DNA of 64,000 nt from Streptomyces hygroscopicus. GTDB taxonomy: Bacteria; Actinomycetota; Actinomycetes; Streptomycetales; Streptomycetaceae. Positions 61,150-64,000 of this stretch are shown piece after piece. The translations under genes and the position numbers were made by a program. How positions within the stretch are numbered: the stretch's first letter is position 1; every line of letters starts with the position of its first letter. Under the pieces are notes generated by a model, which saw only the letters and a list, made by a program, of their open reading frames with translations, did no database searches and was not told the origin of the DNA. The stretch spans positions 372,001 through 436,000 of the forward strand of contig CP018627.1 of assembly GCA_002021875.1 (NCBI GenBank), read 5' to 3'.

Positions 61150-61851
61150 TCAGGCGTCGCCGCTGCCGAGGTGCCGGGCTGCGAGCGCGGTGACCTGGGC
61201 AGACAGGTCCGCCAAGGAGGAATCGCGCAGCGCGGCGGCGTGTGCCAACCGGGCCACGTCGTTCGCCCAGGCACCCGTGGCCCGATCACCCTCACCAATC
61301 CGGGCGAACCCACGGTCCAACAGCCCGCGGGCCTCGGTATCCCGCTTCCGGGCCACCGCTTTGACCACGCCGATCGCATTGGCCAGGGCACTGGCCGGCC
61401 GTGACCACTCGCCCTCACGGGCGCGTGCCGCCGGATTACCCGCGTCATAGCGCGGGTCATCCGCAACCGATGCGGTGCGCACATCCAGGTCAAGCCGCCA
61501 GAAGAGCGGCACCCCCGCAAAGCGGACGAACAGCAAGCGGCGGCGGTCGGAGTGGTGGAAGTCCGGGTCAATGCGGACGCCGTCGACCGGCTGGACCTCT
61601 CCAAGCGCCCCGACCACGCGGGCCAGGCAAGCCGGGAACCGCGCGTCCGGCACCACCCACGCGATATCGATATCACTGAAGGCGTCCGCGGCGCCCGACG
61701 CCAGCGAACCGGTCAGCTCCGCGGCTGAGCCCGGGCAACACCTCTGCAACGCGATACACACCTCGGCGGCCAAGGCGGCACGATCGGCTTCTCTCGCCAC
61801 ATCACACACCCTAAGTCCCGGCCCTGCGGCATCGATCAGCTTCAGCAGCAC
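61150..61851 (-). CDS. Nucleotidyltransferase-fold protein
   Basis: About 233 residues. GSLASGAADAFSDIDIAWVV near 48-67 is the GS...D-x-D signature of the pol-beta/MNT nucleotidyltransferase superfamily, with the metal-binding aspartates; a third acidic position is in FWRLDLDVRT near 120. The helical C-terminal part resembles the accessory domain of aminoglycoside nucleotidyltransferase-like proteins. Function unknown. The start is uncertain: GTG 61851, or GTG 61809 or 61800 further in. Confidence 0.7.
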   Translation of the reverse strand: MLLKLIDAAGPGLRVCDVAREADRAALAAEVCIALQRCCPGSAAELTGSLASGAADAFSDIDIAWVVPDARFPACLARVVGALGEVQPVDGVRIDPDFHHSDRRRLLFVRFAGVPLFWRLDLDVRTASVADDPRYDAGNPAARAREGEWSRPASALANAIGVVKAVARKRDTEARGLLDRGFARIGEGDRATGAWANDVARLAHAAALRDSSLADLSAQVTALAARHLGSGDA

Positions 61852-61940
61852 CGGCCGAAACCACCGCCCCTACCCGGCGAACCCATGTGGTCAACGATGC
61901 GGTCAGATCAGCCACGCGTTCCTGGCCGGCCGATCGGGTG

Positions 61941-61969
61941 TTGACCACCTTCGCCATGTCGCTTAGCTT
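61941..61969 (+). promoter_or_regulatory. Promoter of the second peptide-type ABC importer
   Basis: TTGACC (61941-61946) and TAGCTT (61964-61969) with a 17-base spacer form a near-ideal vegetative promoter 42 bases before the binding-protein gene. Both hexamers are identical to those of the ssu leader promoter at 58426-58455. Confidence 0.65.
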
Positions 61970-62011
61970 AACCCAACCGCATTCCATCTGACGGAACGGA
62001 GGTGTTGTTCA

Positions 62012-63586
62012 ATGGAACGAATTCGTCAGGGGCGCACGGTGGACCGCGGCCGTCCCACCCGACGCGACGTCCTGCGGACCGGTGGTCTGCTGCTCGGGGC
62101 CCTCAGCGCTCCGGCGCTCCTGAGCGCGTGCGGCACGAACGCCGCCGCGGACGGGGCCGGCAACGTCCTGCGGGTTTCCCAGCCCGGGGACCCCAAGACG
62201 CTGGACCCGCAGAAACAGGGCGACATGGTGTCCATGAACGTTCTGATCAACATGTTCGACACGCTCACCACCCGGGGCCGCGACAACCAGCTGCACCCCA
62301 GGCTCGCTCTCTCCTGGAAGGCCACCGACGCGCGCACCTGGCGCTTCGCGCTCCGCCCCGGGGTGACCTTCCACAACGGTGAGGCGTGCGACGCACGGGC
62401 CGTCGCGTTCAGCATCGAGCGGCTGCTCGACCCCGCCACCAAGTCACCGATCGTCGAACTGCGCTACGTCAAGGGCGTCACCGTGGTCGACCGGCTCACC
62501 GTGGACGTGCACACCACCGTGCACGACCCGATCCTGCCCGCCAAGCTCTCCCTGTTCGGCGGAGTGGTCCTGCCGCCCCGCCACCTCTCGGAGGCGGGCG
62601 ACGCCGCGTTCGCCGAACACCCCGTCGGCACCGGCCCCTTCACCTTCGTCAGCTGGCGGCGCGACCACGAACTGCGCATGCGGGCCTACGCCGGCCACTG
62701 GAACGGACGGCCGAGCGTCGACGGCCTCGTCTTCAGCCCCGCGCCCAACGCCTCGTCCTCCCTCGCCGCCCTCCAGAGCGGAGGCGTCGACCTCGTCGCC
62801 GGACTCACCCCGGACGCCGCCCAGCAGCTCGACGGCTACTCCGGTGTCACGCTGGACGGCTACACGGGGATCCGCACGTCCTATCTGTCCCTGAACACCC
62901 TGGAACGGGGCCCGCTCCAGGACCGTCGCGTGCGCCAGGCGCTCAACCACGCGATCGATGTCCCCCTGCTGATCAAGGCAGTGCTCGGCGGCAAAGCCAC
63001 CGAGACACCCGCCCTCGTGCCGCGTGGCGCCTTCGGCTTCGACCCCACGGTGAAGCCCTTCACCCGCTCCCTGGAGACCGCGCGCACCCTCCTCGCCGAG
63101 GCCGGCCACCCGCACGGCTTCGCCACGACGCTCACCGCGTCCAACGTCGACTCCAACGTCGCCGAGGCCCTGTCGGGACTGCTCGCCGGAGCAGGGGTGC
63201 GGGCCCGGGTCAACCTGCTCGACCCCGGCACCTACGCCGCCCGGCTCACCTCCGACAACCGGGGCGCACTCGGCCCGATCTACCTGGCGGCCAGCACCGT
63301 CTGGACGATGGACGGCCAGAGCATCGTCCAGTCCAACGTACGCAGCGACCGGCGCCAGAGCCGCTGGCACTCCAAGGAGGCCGACCGCCTCATCGACGTC
63401 GAAGAGCTCTCCGAAAGCCCCGCGAAGCGCAAACGGGCCTTCTCGGACCTGCAACGGCTGATGCGCCAGGAAGCACCCTTCGTCTTCCTCTACCAGCTCG
63501 ACAACATCTTCGCTCGTAACGACCGCCCCCGCTGGACGCCGGGATCCGCAGGCGTCCTCGCCATGGAGAGCGCGGAGGTCTCCTGA
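62012..63586 (+). CDS. Peptide-type ABC transporter substrate-binding lipoprotein (Tat-exported)
   Basis: 524 residues. The N terminus has a twin-arginine motif (TRRDVLRTG, 16-24) followed by a lipobox ending in LLSAC near 40. The family 5 binding-protein signature is clear: LRVSQPGDPKTLDPQKQGDMVSMNVLINMFDTL, then WRFALRPGVTFHNGEACDARAVAFSIERLLDP. GGAACGGAGG lies before the ATG. It overlaps the permease gene by one base. Ligand unknown; family members bind peptides, nickel, opines or glycosides. Confidence 0.87.
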   Translation: MERIRQGRTVDRGRPTRRDVLRTGGLLLGALSAPALLSACGTNAAADGAGNVLRVSQPGDPKTLDPQKQGDMVSMNVLINMFDTLTTRGRDNQLHPRLALSWKATDARTWRFALRPGVTFHNGEACDARAVAFSIERLLDPATKSPIVELRYVKGVTVVDRLTVDVHTTVHDPILPAKLSLFGGVVLPPRHLSEAGDAAFAEHPVGTGPFTFVSWRRDHELRMRAYAGHWNGRPSVDGLVFSPAPNASSSLAALQSGGVDLVAGLTPDAAQQLDGYSGVTLDGYTGIRTSYLSLNTLERGPLQDRRVRQALNHAIDVPLLIKAVLGGKATETPALVPRGAFGFDPTVKPFTRSLETARTLLAEAGHPHGFATTLTASNVDSNVAEALSGLLAGAGVRARVNLLDPGTYAARLTSDNRGALGPIYLAASTVWTMDGQSIVQSNVRSDRRQSRWHSKEADRLIDVEELSESPAKRKRAFSDLQRLMRQEAPFVFLYQLDNIFARNDRPRWTPGSAGVLAMESAEVS

Positions 63587-64000
63587 TGAGCGCCCTCACC
63601 CTCGACAAGCCACCCACCCCGGCGGACGCCCCGTCGCGCCACCGGGACACCGGAAGGCTGCTGCGCACCGTTCTGAGGCGCCTGGGCACGGCACTGTTCG
63701 TCCTGCTGTGCACGGCGACCGTCTCGTTCTTCCTCGTACGGCTCTCCGGCGACCCCGTGAAGATCCTGCTGCCGCCCGACGCCACGGCCCACCAGGAGAG
63801 CGTGCTCCGCGCGTCCCTCGGACTCGACCGGCCGCTGTTCACGCAATACCTCGAGTACCTCTGGGGACTGCCCCGCCTCGACCTCGGCGACTCCCTGGTC
63901 TACGGCCAGCCCGTCAGCGAAATCCTCGCCGACCGGCTTCCCGCCACGATCGAACTGGCCGCCGCCGCCCTGGCGGTGACCCTCGTCATCGCCATCCCGG
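63586..64000 (+). CDS. Peptide-type ABC permease (DppB type), cut by the window end
   Basis: The first 138 residues of a DppB-like permease: after a 30-residue soluble tail, VLRRLGTALFVLLCTATVSFFLVRLSGDPVKILLPPDAT and LGLDRPLFTQYLEYLWGLPRLDLGDSLVYGQPVSEILADRLPATIELAAAALAVTL match the conserved first helix and loop. It continues beyond the window, presumably followed by DppC and ATPase genes. Confidence 0.86.
   Translation, partial: MSALTLDKPPTPADAPSRHRDTGRLLRTVLRRLGTALFVLLCTATVSFFLVRLSGDPVKILLPPDATAHQESVLRASLGLDRPLFTQYLEYLWGLPRLDLGDSLVYGQPVSEILADRLPATIELAAAALAVTLVIAIP

Noticed and set aside
61900..61966. A plus-strand frame ending FLAGRSGVDHLRHVA before the 62012 importer
   Set aside because: It resembles the leader motif only because the TTGACC promoter box spells V-D; it has no Cys and no start codon nearby.

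Overview
The window is chromosomal DNA of a high-GC actinomycete, almost certainly a Streptomyces. Support comes from the strong G/C third-position bias, GTG/TTG starts, ATGA-overlapped operons, twin-arginine secreted polysaccharidases, and TTGACC/TAGxxT-type promoters. No rRNA, tRNA, CRISPR array, insertion sequence or complete prophage was seen. All calls come from reading the sequence; no database search was run.

Left part (1-6.5 kb). The end of a four-carbon acid-sugar kinase and a PdxA-type dehydrogenase form a probable D-threonate/4-phosphothreonate catabolic pair. A cytochrome P450 tail follows. Next is an amino-acid-linked module: an amidohydrolase, a divergent Lrp/AsnC regulator and a trans-sulfuration enzyme. 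The Lrp operator-promoter is present twice with the same geometry, and the second copy still carries the start of a dead second lrp gene.

Glucuronoxylan module (5.4-20.5 kb). A LacI regulator is divergent from an operon of oxidoreductase, DUF6807/PmoA-like protein, sugar ABC importer (binding protein plus two permeases), DUF624-like membrane protein and GH2 enzyme. A secreted 1218-residue GH67 alpha-glucuronidase with extra C-terminal domains and a secreted GH43 enzyme follow. Two CG-centred palindromes in the divergent promoter are the probable LacI operators. The scheme is: secreted enzymes debranch xylan, the ABC system imports the oligosaccharides, and the GH2 and oxidoreductase act inside.

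Mixed region (20.6-30.4 kb). This holds an orphan phage-type VWA protein, a SnoaL-like protein, a TIGR03084-type protein, a LysR/EamA divergent pair, a CGNR regulator, an alpha/beta hydrolase, a HxlR/WrbA-like redox pair and a secreted subtilisin. Decayed gene fragments lie between them.

Organosulfur region (30.6-58.4 kb). Seven intact luciferase-like flavin monooxygenases (LLM), an SfnB/DszC-like acyl-CoA-dehydrogenase-fold enzyme, three ABC importers (Dpp-like, MetNIQ-like, SsuABC-like), two GNAT acetyltransferases, an FAD-linked hydroxyacid oxidase, an aminotransferase, an aldo/keto reductase and an MFS exporter are packed together. Very short Cys-containing leader peptides of the type R-x-x-(V/I)-D-L-x-R...C precede two of the operons, and a third is possible. 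This suggests translational sensing of cysteine. The cluster is best read as a scavenging system that imports diverse organosulfur compounds and cleaves C-S bonds when cysteine is scarce.

Right part (58.5-64 kb). A patch of decayed genes (SDR, LysR, LLM, HxlR) is followed by a nucleotidyltransferase-fold protein and the start of another peptide-type ABC importer that runs off the window.
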